From Hysterangium stoloniferum (lineage: Eukaryota; Basidiomycota; Agaricomycetes; Hysterangiales; Hysterangiaceae): 64,000 nucleotides of DNA. A program made the position numbers and the translations under genes. The stretch covers positions 186,001-250,000 of the forward strand of contig WHVD01000055.1 of the NCBI GenBank assembly GCA_015178975.1, read 5' to 3'. The notes beneath the pieces were generated by a model that was not told the origin of the DNA, made no database searches, and was given only the letters and a program-made list of their open reading frames with translations. Below, piece by piece: positions 47,178 through 59,501 of the stretch. The first letter of the stretch is position 1, and each line of letters starts with the position of its first letter.

Positions 47178-49187
47178 GATATCGTCGATGGGTTGTCCTT
47201 GAAGAAGATAGAGTCATTCCGTAGGCAGCATGAGAATGAGTCTGCGCGTCTCATCTCCTCTGTCCTGGTGGAACCTGTACAGGAAATGATAGAGTTTAAC
47301 TCTCCGCTGGATATAGTGGACGGGTGCCTCACGATCGTGACCAGCTTGTCGAAATTTCATGGCTTCCCATTCTAAGGCCAGGGATTCATGCCAGTGAGTT
47401 CCAAGCAATCCTTCCACAATGCCCCAGAGAAATGACCCGTGAGATTGACTGAATTCAGTACGATGCTCGCAGTCTAGGGTGCTCCACCAGACCTTAGCGT
47501 TTCCCATGAGTCGTCTTGGCAGAGCAACTCCTAACATCACACTCAAAGAGTCAGATATCTCCGCTAGACTCATGATGTCCATGATATAATCCAGAGCCTT
47601 GTATTGGGCTCCATCGTATTCGGGGAGGTCAGACCATTTGATCTTGAGGTCGCTGGTGTTAAGAGTAATCTTCTTGTCCTTAGGTAAGTCATCAATAAGC
47701 GTGCTAGCTTGAGACCGCATCGGAGTTCGAAAAGGGGTATTAGGCACTCTATTGTGATGCTCCCCACATCCCGAGTTCCCTCCTCGGTCTGAAGTATTTG
47801 AACTCCCGGATGAATCACTAGGGGGTCCTCCTGATGGCAAGAAGGGATTCGAAGTGATCAGCAGAGAATGGCGGGGACCGTCTGGGTTCAGCGATCCTCG
47901 ACCAGCAACTGGGCCAGCTATACCCTCAGTGAACGCTGTAGAGAAGGACGGTCGACCCTTGCTGGCGACCGATCGGTTTCTGACAGTGGTCACCTCGTTC
48001 CTGACGTTAGGGCTGTTGGAAACTCCCTCAAATGCGACGTGAGAGTGAGGATCTCCCTGAAAAGGCGTGGGACCAGATTCCATCGTGATTTGTCTCTCCA
48101 TCTCCATCGTGTTCAGGAGTCGACGCGGCTGAGGTTGATGAAAGGGAGCACAGACCTCAATCCTCTTTTCTTGAAGGTGTTCTATCACCTGTGTCCTCAA
48201 GTCCAGCGGAAAGTCCTCCATTATCACAGGACGGTTGAGAGAACATAGGAAACGAGTATCTGGAGACCCATTTAGGTTGCGAACGAACGAATCAGTCGTG
48301 GAGATAGGCGAATCGGGGACCTGAATTGAGCCATTATAGGGGAGGAGTACCTCTAAAACCATCTTATCGAGTCTTCTTTGATTTCGCTTCAGCTGATCCC
48401 TTAAAGTGAAGTACGCAAACGGCAGCTTTGGCGTGACTCCATTGAGAGACTCCTCCAACATGCAGATGTACATGTACTGGTAGTCGACCTTAGGCACGAC
48501 ATGGTCTCCGCCGAGCAGGACATGCAGGATCTGCAACGCATCATCATGCGTACGAAGTGCTTCAAGGAATAGAGAAAACACCTCCCGCTTGAGAACCCTT
48601 CTTCCTCCTTCCGTAGTGGTAGTCACCTCGTTCAACCATTCAGGAATCGATCGGGTCAAGTCCTCAAGGTTCCCTGGTCGCGTGAATAAATCTCGCGCCG
48701 ATAAGATCGCCTGGTAACGACCTAACCAAACTGCTACAGTCACTGGTAAAATGGGATAATCCGTATTGTACTCCTCTACAAAGGGAGTAACCAGATCCTC
48801 GGAGATTCGATTGGTGTAGTACATATCCCATTGTAGGTCGATGGGCTGAGCATAAATCATATGACCTCCGAGGAACTGCTTGAGAATAACCTGTCTCGGA
48901 GGGAACTTAAGAACTGGCGAGGGTGCTCGACCAGGCTCAACATTGGCTCCAGGGGGATTCAACTGCCCGGGTGACGAGTGTTCTTCAGGTGGATCAGGGG
49001 GAATGTTCGTTGACGATGCAGCTACTAATCCGGGGGAATCCTCCAGGGGAGCTGATCCTTGAAAAGTCGACAAAGACTTCCTCAATGTGACGTTACGGGG
49101 TGGTTCCAAATTAGCGGATTTTTGACGAGGCATGGAGCTACTCGGAGCTGATGAAGACCTAGGTGTTTGGTTCTTGCCCGTAGTCAT
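47178..49187 (-). pseudogene. Element B gag region
   Basis: It starts at MTTGKNQTPRSSS (49187), the first ATG after the primer-binding site. The Ser/Pro-rich N-terminus is followed by a long helical capsid-like part; SDLPEYDGAQYKALDYIMDI and LGTHWHESLALEWEAMKFRQ occur near 47370-47640. A TGA near 47214 interrupts (LMLPTE-stop-LYLLQ), where element C has TGG Trp. The frame then continues unchanged into pol, so gag and pol appear to have formed one open frame. Confidence 0.85.
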
Positions 49188-49249
49188 TCGCGTGTTCGGG
49201 TTTTAGTAGTCTGATAATAAGATCTTTCTTCATAGGAAAAGAACGGTCT

Positions 49250-49263
49250 GGCCCGGATCACCA
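49250..49263 (-). promoter_or_regulatory. tRNA-type primer-binding site of element B
   Basis: One base inside the 5' LTR the element strand reads TGGTGATCCGGGCC, fitting the complement of a tRNA 3' end (CCA). The tRNA is not identified. Confidence 0.6.
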
Positions 49264-49264
49264 C

Positions 49265-49906
49265 TGTGAAGTGTCACTGGATTCTGACCGTTCAATATAC
49301 GAAGTATAGTGTTTATTCGACTACTATTAGCAGGTATTGACCGTTCAGTACAACACCGTAGGTTACTAGACTGGCAGTACTAGTAAGGAGACACGCTACG
49401 CGTCGCAAGAGCAACTGTACAGTTGCTCTTGACGGCTAGAATGAAAGAATGAAAGAGTTGACCTTTACGGTACAACTCGTAGCTAGATGTAAAATAGATA
49501 ATCAATGAGAGGTTGAATATCTAAAGTAAAGAGATAGTAGCGCGAGTCGACTATAATGTCGACGAGCGCAAAGACCTTTGAGTGGAACTCGACCTTCGCG
49601 GTTCGAGTCCAAAGTCTGTTAGTATGCGAGAGAATACTACCTTTATAGGTAGTTGAGACGTTACCCTTGACACCTCTCGCTATTCGACGTCTGGGTCGTT
49701 TACGAGGTGGTGTCTGCTGGGTAAAAAGTGTCTATCGTTTGGCGCCGAGAGCGCCCATAGGTATACACAAGACTTCGAACTAAGAAATACGGGTATGCTC
49801 GAAGGATATAGGGAATTAAAGAAAAGAAATAGAAACTAGATAATATAGTACTATAATGTGCATATTAATCCACTGTCCAATTATGCATATATGCATACCC
49901 TTCACA
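49265..49906 (-). repeat. 5' LTR of element B
   Basis: 642 bp, bounded on the outside by CCAAG. The palindrome is at 49406-49431. Its CpG sites are better preserved than in the 3' LTR. Confidence 0.97.
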
Positions 49907-49911
49907 CCAAG

Positions 49912-51178
49912 TGGCGAAGCAGAATCTTCCACTCTCAAGTCTCCTTTCCTGTATACAGCCTGAGCTACTCAGAGAACCCTGCAACCAGGAACCTCCAAAG
50001 AATCCCACTTTGTGGAAATTACCAGTGATGCTGAAGAAGTTACTGAAGCAACTGAACCTGAAGCACCTGAAGAGGATAACAATCAATCAGCTCCAGAACC
50101 TGAACCCGAGGATGGCGACCAACCCGTACCTCAGGCCAGTGGTTCTAAGAAGTCTGCAAAACAAAAACTGGATTTCAATCCTGACAAGATATGGGAGTTG
50201 GTTTCAGGTACCCTAGGATCCCTTAACGAATTCCTTAAAAGCAATACCAAGGAAAAAGAACCTGGGCAAACCCGATTCAACAAACCTGAACCATTTACCG
50301 GCTCAAACCCAAAGAAATTGCCGACATTTCTCATGCAATGTTGATTCAACTTTCAGGACCGCCTGGCTGCGTTCGCAACGGATGACCGAAAGGTAAATTT
50401 TGCACTCTCGTACCTTAAGGACTCCACAGCAGCCTGGTTTGAACCCGCATTCTCCAGCCTCACCTCTGAAGATCCCGATTGGCTTCACGATTGGGATGCC
50501 TTTGTTGAGGAACTTGAAACAAACTTCGGTCCCTATGACCAAACTGGTGATGCCAAAACTGCGCTTTCTAATCTCAAAATGAAAGACACCCAGCGTATCA
50601 CCGATTACATCATCCAGTTCAACAACCTCGCTGCGTGTTGCGACTGGGGCAATTTGGCCCTCCGTTACCAGTTTTACTCCGGCCTCCCATCTCACCTCAA
50701 AGACGAAGTTTCCACCGGAGAGACCAGCAAACTGAAGACTCTCCCCCTCATGCGTCTAAAGGCCCAAAACGTGGATGCCCGATACTGGGAATGACGTTTG
50801 GAAATTAGTCACGAAAACCCATTGGACAAAAAATCATCAGACAATAAGAATGCTACTAAGTCTGGTAATCAAAACACCAATAATAGTAGCAATTTGAACT
50901 CCAATAAGAAGTCTGAAAACAAGGGTTCTAATGACAAGAAAGGCAAGGGCAAACAGTCAAATAAGTCTCAAGATAAAGACAAACCCAACTTAACTGGCAA
51001 ACTCAGCTCCAACGGCAAGCTCCTACCACAGGAAAAGCAATGCTGAATGGACAACAATCTTTGTTTGTTGTGTGCAGATCCGAGTCGCCGCATGCCCGAA
51101 GGCCACAAAAGCCCAATCAGCCAATACAGCCACGACCTCACAACTGGCAAGCTGGCTGCTGAGTCAAAAAAAGATTAA
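49912..51178 (+). pseudogene. Plus-strand family A gag, main part (start at 38263 separated by element B)
   Basis: The first 10 or so codons (MPPRKKDAKP) are at 38263-38294; the frame resumes at 49907 after the duplicated CCAAG. It has the same capsid layout as the minus copy (AAWFEPAFSSLTSEDPDW, YIIQFNNLAACCDW). Stops near 49965, 50341, 50793 and 51043 break it; at the last three the minus copy has Arg, so they are CGA-to-TGA changes. A knuckle start CLLCADPSRR is degenerate. An uninterrupted A run (AAAAAAA near 51167) precedes the gag TAA at about 51175. Confidence 0.88.
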
Positions 51179-54100
51179 GCAACTCTCTGGATTCTGTGTG
51201 GTTGGAGAGTTGCATTGAATCTCCCCACACACCAGAAAATTGTCATCTTAATGCATCCGCCCTGTATGATCCTAATTCCTTGTTTATAAATATTACTTTG
51301 GAACCCCTTGGGAGTCTCACCTTTCGAGCTCTCATAGATTCAGGTTCAACCCATTGTTTTATAGATATGAGTTTTTCCCAAAAAAATCAGTTAAAAACCT
51401 ATGCAATAGACCCGATTCCGCTCCAACTCTTCAATGGTACCTCAAACTCTGTAATCTTGCAAGCCTGCAAACTCCAACTTTGGTTCCCATGTGGAACCTT
51501 TCAGACAGTTACGTTTTTTGTAACACAGTTGGACCCGAACTGCTCCAACATAACTGTCTCACCCACTTCAATCTGTTGATTGATTGGGTATTGGGCAGTA
51601 TCCATTTCCAAACCCTGTCAGCACCTGATACGACTGGTCCATTTCTGCCTGTTTCAGCAAATATGGCCTATACGGCACCTTCGGCCCCTGTGGCAAATCC
51701 AAGCTCTCCACCGCCCATCTCTCTAATAAATGCCGCAGCCTTTATGAGAGCCATCAAGTTGGACAGCTCCCGAGCATTTACAGTCAACCTTAAAGTTGAC
51801 GAAGTCACTGGTCGCTTTGCATCCCCGGTGGCCGAACCAACTGCAGATTTAGAAGGTGTTCCCAAAAAATACCATGAATTTGCAGATGTCTTCAGTAAAC
51901 ACAAAGCTGATCGACTTTCCCCTCACAGGCCTTACAATTTGAAAATTGATATCGAAGATGGTTCACATCCGCCCCTAGGCCCAGTTTATCCTCTCTCGCA
52001 GTCCGAGTTATCAGCTATCCGAGATTTCTTGGATGAACATTTGGCTATAGGTTTTATCCGACCCTCAAAGTCTCCTTATGGAGCCCCTGTCCTGTTCATT
52101 CGGAAAAAAGACGGTTCCCTTCAGCTTTGCGTTGATTTTCGAGGATTAAATGTGATCACTCGAAAAGATAAGTACCCGTTACCACTAATCTCCAATTTAC
52201 TCGATGCCCCTCAGAAGGCCCAAATCTATACAAAGATAAACCTCAAGCATGCCTATCATTTGGTTCGGATCACCGAAGGGGATGAATGGAAAATGGCTTT
52301 TCGCACTCGCTATGGCTCCTTCGAATGGTTAGTGATGCCCTTCGGCTTCACCAATGCTCTGTCGGTCTTTCAATGTTTTATCAATGATGTCTTTTCTGAC
52401 CTCCTCGACATCTTCGTCATTGTGTACTTAGACAACATTCTCATATTTTCCAAAGACCCTACACTTCATGATGAACACATTCGTGAAGTTCTCCGAAGAC
52501 TTAGAAAACATGGTCTTTTTGCGAATGGTAAAAAATGTTCTTTTGATGTTGACACAGTTGAATATTTAGGTTTCATGATGGGACCCGACGGACTCCGCAT
52601 GGACGACTCTAAAATTCAAGTCATTCAAGATTGGCTGGAACCCTGAAAGGTTAAGGATATTCAGTCCTTTTTAGGCTTCACCAATTTTTATCGTCATTTC
52701 ATTCACAACTACTCAAAAATTACCATTCCACCCACTCGTCTTACTTGTAAGGACACCACATGGAATTTCTCCGAGGAATGCTGAACGGCATTCCAAGAAT
52801 TGAAAAGTGCATTTACATCTGCTCCTATTTTGTTGCACTGGAAGCCCGACGTTCAACTCATTGTGGAAACTGATGCCTCGGATTATGCGCTCACTGTGAT
52901 ATTGTCCATTATGGACACCGATGGTGAAGTACACCCAGTAGCCTTTTTGTCTTGCACATTTTCGGCACCCGAACTCAATTATGATGTTCACGATAAAGAA
53001 CTACTTGCGATCTTTGACGACATTATTTGGAAGGATTGGCTCACCCGATAGATGTTATTACCGACCACAAAAATTTAGTTTACTTTTCAACCACAAAACT
53101 CCTGACCCGTCGGCAAGCCCAATGGTCCGAATTCCTCTCTGCTTTCAATATGGTAATCCGTTTCCATCCTGGCCACCTTGGTGGGAAACCCGACGCTATG
53201 ACTAGATGATGGGATGTGTATCCTAAAGAGGGGAGTAGCGACTACACCACAGTTAATCTGCATAATTTCAAGCCTATGTTTTCATTGGAACAACTGTCCG
53301 CATCTATCCGAGCCACTTACCTCATTCATCCAGTCTTGCGAAGTGTTATTCTTATGGATACCGAGAAATTACATCAAGATATATTATCGGCAATTCCATC
53401 AGACCCAGTCACCAAAGCACACCTCGATAACCCGTCTGACCCCGATCAACCCTGATGGTCACTAGACTCACAAAGTTTCATTAGACTTGACAACCGCATC
53501 TATGTACCAGATTCCGATACCCTTCGGCTGCAAATCCTACAACATAAGCATGATCACCCGATCTCAGGACATTTCGGCCTCAATAAGACTCTCTCACTCA
53601 TTATAAGAGAACATACATGGCCCGGCATCCGAGATTTTGTTAAGCACTATTGTAAATCTTGTACAACATGTTTATGCTCTAAATCACAGTGACACAAACC
53701 ATATGGCCTACTCAAACAATTACCGATACCGGAAAAACCCTGGAACTCAATTTCTATGGATTTCATTGAGCACCTAGCATCTGAAGGTCACAGCAATCCT
53801 AGTTGTTGTGGATCGGCTCACAAAGCAAAGTATTTCCATTCCAACATATGACAGGATAACATCTGTACAGTTAGCCGAATTATTCGTCACCCACGTATTT
53901 TCCAAGCATGGTGTTCCATTGCATGTCACATCCGATCACAGATCCGAGTTTGTCTCTCACTTTTTTAGGTCACTCGGAAAAGCACTAGATATGAAGTTAC
54001 ATTTCACTTTGGGCTATCACCCAGAAGGCGACGGCCAAACTGAACACATGAATCAAACTTTGGAACAGTACATCCGTGTCTATTGTAACTATCAACAAGA

Positions 54101-54410
54101 CAATTGGAAGTCACTACTACTGCTAGCCAAATTCGCATATAACAATGCACTGGATGCCACTACTGGTATTTCGCCTTTCTTGGCAAACAAAGGCTACAAC
54201 CCCAATATCGCAATCCACCTGGAACACGATCTCGCATCCGCCCGTGCTCAAGACTTTGTTACAAATCTTGACGAGCTACATCAAGAACTTCGTAAAACTA
54301 TTGCAATGGCCCAAGAATGATACCAATGGTCCACAGATAAGAATCGACTTCTGCCCCCTGATCTCAAGATCAGAGACTGAGTATTCGTTAAAGCCGAGTT
54401 TTTCCGAACT
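51160..54410 (+). pseudogene. Plus-strand family A pol (protease, RT, RNase H, integrase), truncated
   Basis: Order: protease (LIDSGSTHCFIDMSF near 51335), reverse transcriptase (PFGFTNALSVFQCF; the active site reads YLDN instead of YLDD near 52430), RNase H (ETDASDYAL near 52870), and integrase HHCC and DDE core (YHPEGDGQTEHMNQ near 54020). The frame shifts near 51540, where a short deletion lies between CSN and HNCLTHFN. Stops lie near 52644, 52782, 53206 and 53455. Coding ends abruptly at VKAEFFR|T, where LTR D starts. Confidence 0.88.
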
Positions 54411-54954
54411 TGTTACGACCCGTTCCCGGATGTTTCAATATCTGACTTCCGATCTTCGACTACGGAACATCATAGTTACCATATCATCTGCATTCTTCCC
54501 TTGTTCCGCATTTGGTAATTTGTCCATTGACAAGTATTCACTCGTTTGTTTGTTGTATTCCCATTTTGGAATATTATCTCCCTAATATGTCTTATTGTAT
54601 TTCTGTTTTAAGAACACTTCCGTTTCTGTCTTATTATGGTCTTAGTTTGTAGTACAATAACGAGTAGACTTATATTAGTTTCCGCGAATTTGTACTTTAC
54701 CTTAGATCTGATATCGACTTAGTTTCTTATTCCTCCTCCCGTCTTTCTGTACGCTCGATATTCAGAACTCTTCGGAACTCTGAATATCCATATCTTCCGT
54801 CGTAAACTTTACTTCTGAAATTAAGGACATTGAGCGTTTGCGTAGAGGTGCAGCACATAAGCTGAAGCCGACATCCTGACCCTATCCACGAGTTTCCAAC
54901 TTCCCGGTGACTTTCCGATAGTTCCGGAATAGGTTTTCGACACGGTACTTAACA
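54411..54954 (+). repeat. LTR of family D (544 bp) at a junction between two different elements
   Basis: TGTTACGACCCG...GGTACTTAACA. The left flank (GAACT) is family A integrase, the right flank (GTGTC) is element C chromodomain, and the flanks do not match. It carries the GCACATAAGCTGAAGCC motif near 54852. An older truncated copy is at 35739-35946. Confidence 0.85.
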
Positions 54955-56785
54955 GTGTCCTCCTCCTGTCCATATCCTTTCCATCAAACCTGGAAAAGGA
55001 GTCAATTTCAATGCTTTTTGTGCCCTACTATAGCTTCTACTTTGTACTCCTTGTCGTTACAATTAAGTTCTCGAGGATTCTCGAGTAGCTCCCTGGATCC
55101 GAATTCCTTAGGGGAGAGATGGTATTTTTTAAGATGGTCTCGATTAATCACTGGGTGTAATTGATATTCTGAGGGAATGCGGAGTTGGAAGACTTGAGGA
55201 TTGATCTTCTCCAAGACTTTGAACGGCCCTATCCGTCTTTGTATAAGTTTCCTTCCGGGTCCCTTGGCTTCGACAAGCTCGAGGGAATGGGGATTAATCA
55301 AAACATAATCTCCCTCTGAGATATCTTCTACCAATCTCCGCCTCTTATTGTAGCTACGAGCTTGGGTTTCTTGTGCTCGCGCAATCGAATCCCGCGCTAC
55401 TTGTCGGTGGTTTTCCAATTCTAAGATCCATTGGTCGGCTACGGGGCTATCCGATAATTATCTGGGGACCACAGGGTCGTCTCCTCCTAGACAGCTAGAC
55501 ATTCCTCTTGGTAAATAGCCCATCAGTAAAAAGGCCGGTGCATAGCTCGTTGAGCTTTGAACCGTCGAATTGTAGGTATGAGCCACTACTTGAGTCCATT
55601 TAGACCATTCCTCCTTCGAAGAGGTGCAGTACGCTCTGAGCATTTGCTCCACGATAGCATTGGCGTTCTCCGTTTTACCATCGGTCTGAGGATGGTGGGA
55701 CGAGGATACCGCAAGGGCACTTCCATATACCTTGCAGACCTCTCTCCAGAACCTACAGGTCCACCTCTTGTCTCGATCACAGATTATCCTTGAAGGTAGG
55801 CTGAAAGGAGCGGCTACCTTATTCACGAAGATTCGCGCAAATCCTTCTGCAGATAGATCTGAAGTGGTGGGTTCACAAATTAAGAAACGAGTGAGTTTAT
55901 CCACAGCAACGAAGATGGCTGAATAAGCACCCTCTGTAGAAGGAGGCAATCCGGTAATCAGGTCCATCGAGACAACCTCAAACGGCCTTAGGGGTACATC
56001 TGCGGGTCGAAGAGCTCCTTGTCGAGCGGAATGATCGACTTTAGTTTTCTGGCATATATCGCAGCTGCGAGCGTATGCCATGCAGTCATGCAACATCCTC
56101 GGCCAGAAGAAATGGTCTTTCATCAGATTAAAGAGCCTGTGGCCGCCTGCATGAGCTCCTTCGAAGGGATTATCATGTATCAGCTTGAGTATGGTTGTTG
56201 TCATGCTGCTAGGAACGCAGATTCGACTTTTCCAGCCCAAATCTCGAAAGAACAATAGCTTATTCTTGCCGATGAAATAATGCAAAGGAGTAGTTACCAT
56301 GTTTGGAGAAATGGGATCGGTGGCATAATAATTTCTGAAGGCAGGGTCTTTCAGGTATCCATCGTGAAGTTCCTTAGCATAATTTTTGTCGATCTCTATA
56401 AGCAATTGTGGATTCGAGAGAGTAAAATTCACTTCATCAGTTTCATCGTTTCTAGGGAGGTTGTGCAAGTCCCATTTCGTTTGGGGGACCTCTTCCATGG
56501 TTCTGACTGGTTCGACTAACTCGTGATGAGTGAAAAAGACGGCCTTTTTCGCTGGTTTGTTCTCCCATAACATCTCATCGTTTTTCCGGTTATGAGAGTC
56601 CGCTACGATCGGTAAAAGGTCATCTCTCATGGGGCTAGCATAGTCTGGTACTCGAGGAAGTCTGGACAATGGGTCAACATTGCTATGTATTCATCCTGCT
56701 CTATGTAGGATTTCCAGACCGGGGTATGCAGCGTATACCGCCCCCCATGCGGCCAGTCGATGATTAGTATTCTCATAAGATCTGG
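54955..56785 (-). pseudogene. Element C integrase and truncated chromodomain
   Basis: HDNPFEGAHAGGHRLFNLMK, CDICQKTKVDHSARQGALRP, MDLITGLPPSTEGAYSAIFV and HHPQTDGKTENANAIVEQML mark the integrase. The chromodomain starts VEAIVGHKKH, then has three TGA codons at positions where B has or should have Arg, and stops at GYGQEED where LTR D begins. Confidence 0.9.
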
Positions 56786-56790
56786 CCCAT

Positions 56791-57610
56791 TGTTAGGATA
56801 CACACACAGGGCAGGTTTCCGGAGAAACCCGCGGAATATCCGGTAGGACTTGGCTTCAGCTTATAGGCTGCGCCCTCACTAGATCGTGTTGTCCAATTTC
56901 AGACAGGCGGACGGGAATCCCGGGGAGTCCGGGCGGGGGTTCGTGGGTCGTGAGTCGTAGGTCGTGAGTCGAGAGTCGTGAATCGAGATAGTCGAGAGAG
57001 ATAGATGCGCCGGAGCCCGTGGGCTCCGACTAGTGCGAGCGGTCTGATAAGAGTAGGGTTTTAGAGAGGAAAATGTATTAGATTACTGGGGGGAATCTAA
57101 GCTAATTTTCTGACTGGATTGTATGTACAACATCTGCCAGTTTATATAGACCGTGGAATGCATGACATACCGAATCCAGTAATAATGAGACGAAATGAGC
57201 AAAACATAAAACGGGAATAGTAAACACCAAATTGGTGTTAGGAACGGGACGGAACGGAGCGGAGTCCGAATCGTGACAAAGCATAACCCATAACGGGAAA
57301 CGGAGTGGGAGCGGAGTCCTAAATCGTGACAGGTCATTTGACTAAAACGGGAACGGGGCTCGATTAGAGCGGTGATGGGATTCTAAGCGGGTTCCGGTGA
57401 CTGATGCGTGGGATGAAGACGGACATAGACAGAGACGGAGTCCGGGGGAAGTCCGGTGACTGATATGTGTCTTAATGAGGTCGAACGTAATGAGTCTTGA
57501 CGTAACGGAGTCCGGGCGGGAAATCCTATAAACAGACGATTGGTGCTTGTAGCACGTGGGGGCGTACGAGTTAGTGCCCAGAGTCCGGCGGGATTTGTCC
57601 GGTCGTAACA
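56791..57610 (-). mobile_element. Solo LTR of family E (820 bp) in element C RNase H
   Basis: In the motif-matched direction it starts TGTTACGACCGGAC and ends GTATCCTAACA, bounded by perfect CCCAT duplications (56786-56790, 57611-57615). It contains the GGAGCCC-GTGGGCTCC palindrome, GTCGTGAGTCG-like repeats (56942-56990) and the shared AAGCTGAAGCCAAGTCCT motif. A CpG-depleted relative is at 9970-10331. Confidence 0.93.
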
Positions 57611-58778
57611 CCCATTGTAATGCCGCATGGTCAGTGATCAGAAGGATATGTTCTCCTTCGATAAAGGGCTGGAAATGGACTAATCCTTCTTTAGCTGCTA
57701 ACGCTTCTCGCTCTGTGGCTGAATAGTTACATTCTGCTTGCTTGAGTGTACGGCTCCAATAGGCGATGACGTGTTCGACCGTGACATTGGTGTCATCAAA
57801 ATCTGCGGCCCAGGAATCTGTCCAGGTAAATTCTGGCTCTTTGGTTTTATAACGAGTAACAAAGATGGGCACATCTCGTGATTGATCGAAGGTTGCTCGT
57901 GCTTGGGCATAAATTTTCGTATCCTTTAGGTCCTTAAGCGTCATTTTCTGTATTTGTTGGAGACAACATCCTAACGCGAAGTCCGAGGCATCTGTGTATA
58001 ACCGATAAGGCATACCGCTCATGGGGTGTCCAAGTACTGGAGCTGAGCTCAACGCAACCTTGATGTCCTCAAAAGCTCAGGTGTGTTCAGAATCCCAATT
58101 CCAATGAACTCCTTTCTTCAAGAGGTTGAAAAGTGGAGCAACCATCCAGGAGTAAAATGGTATGTACACAGAAAAGTACAGAACCATCCCTAGAAAACGT
58201 TGAAGATCTGTTATCTTAGAAGGCGTAGCTAATTCTAATATAGCAGTGACCTTTTCTTGATGGGTTGAAAAGCCGAGTCTAGACACCTTATGTCCTAGCA
58301 GTAGAATCGAATTATACCCCACGTAGCACTTTTTTGGCGAGAGAGTGATTCCTGCTGCAATTATGGCTTGTAAAACCTGGTCTAAATGTTCTAGATGATT
58401 GTCCCATGTCTTAGAAAAGATCACAATGTCGTCAATATAGACTAGGCAGAATATCCATAAGTAAGGTGCAAGTACGGTTTGCATAACCCTTTGGAATATA
58501 GAAGGTCCATTACGAAGTCCAAAGGGCATTCTCCTGAATTGCCACAGTCCTCAATGGGATCTGAAGACGGTCTTCGGCTTGTCTTCCTCTAACATTTCAA
58601 GTTGGGTAAAACTGGCTAGTGCATCGAAGGAAGATAAGATGTTGGAGCCTGAGAGTGCTTGCATGATTTCTGACTGGCGTGGCAGTGGAAATTCGTCGGG
58701 GACTGTTAGGCTGTTCAACTTTCTATAGTCGATCACTACTCGTGGTTTCCCATTACGATAGACGACAAAGGCTGGTGC
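57611..58778 (-). pseudogene. Element C reverse transcriptase and RNase H
   Basis: VVIDYRKLNSLTVPDEFPLP, MPFGLRNGPSIFQRVMQ, the active site YIDD (near 58440) and RNase H YTDASDFALGCCLQQ (near 57990) are present. A TGA near 58555 and a stop near 58077 interrupt it. Upstream the frame is cut by the family A solo LTR right before APAFVVYRNG. Confidence 0.9.
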
Positions 58779-59501
58779 TGTTACGACCATGTCGCAACCC
58801 TACCGGTCCCGAGGTTATCGCCATTTATCAACATTTCAAGTCACCATCTCGGAAACCATCAGCCCCGAAGCTGACGTATGTTTTCGCAAAGATCAAACTC
58901 CGTTTACGCCCACGTCAAAATAACCCGTATTGTCTGGTCAAACTTTTGATACGTCCCTTTTATTATGTTGATCCGTTCAATCTTATGTTTCACATATGTC
59001 TATCTATATTTGTAGTCCTTGAACTATTTCCTTTTATCATAATCCCACTCTCGGTTATCATTGGCCTCCGAACTAATCATAAACTTCCCGTTCCTAGTCA
59101 AGCTTATTGTTAATGCCGTTTTCCACCCTTCTCCCCATTAGTATTTTCTAGACGCCTGTTACTTGTATATGAACCCACTGTAATTGTAGTTACTAGGCAA
59201 TCAGAATATCGACTCAGAATACCCTCATACGTCTGTAACAGTCTCATACTAAGAATCCCCCCATCTGCCTTCGCATGCGCTCGCCCACTCCCAGCCCCGA
59301 CCCCTTGGCCCGACGCTCGACTTGTCCTTCAGTTCCGATCGGTATCTCGCCGAAAAGAGCTCTTTAGGATTAGTCTTTGCCCGCCCGAAATCTAAGGACA
59401 CCCTACAGATATTTGCGAGGGCGCAGCACATAAGCTGAAGCCAAGTCCTTCCGATGGGTCCCTGTTGGCCACCGACACTAGTCAGTTTTCAGTTCTTAAC
59501 A
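58779..59501 (+). mobile_element. Solo LTR of family A (723 bp) in element C pol
   Basis: TGTTACGACCATG...CAGTTCTTAACA with perfect GGTGC duplications (58774-58778, 59502-59506). Removing it and one GGTGC rejoins the RT reading frame (PSKSPWGAP|AFVVYRNG). TATATGAA (59167-59174) lies about 30 nt before TCAGAATAT (59201). Confidence 0.95.

Larger units (their letters stand above)
38290..49911 (-). mobile_element. Complete Ty3/gypsy chromovirus, element B (11.6 kb) with target duplications
   Basis: Two 642-bp LTRs (38295-38936 and 49265-49906) with TGTGAAG...CTTCACA ends are bounded by perfect CCAAG duplications (38290-38294, 49907-49911) inside the gag of the plus-strand A element. Internal order on the minus strand is gag, zinc knuckle, protease, RT (split by a TRIM), RNase H, integrase, chromodomain, then an additional long frame before the 3' LTR. 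LTR identity is 630/642. Confidence 0.96.
36076..54410 (+). mobile_element. Plus-strand family A Ty3/gypsy element, split by element B and truncated by LTR D
   Basis: LTR (36076-38225), gag start (38263-38294), the element B insertion (38295-49906), then gag rest and pol (49907-54410). The 3' end of integrase and the 3' LTR are missing; sequence switches to an LTR D at 54411. It is the same family as 1-5174 but with more stops. Confidence 0.9.
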
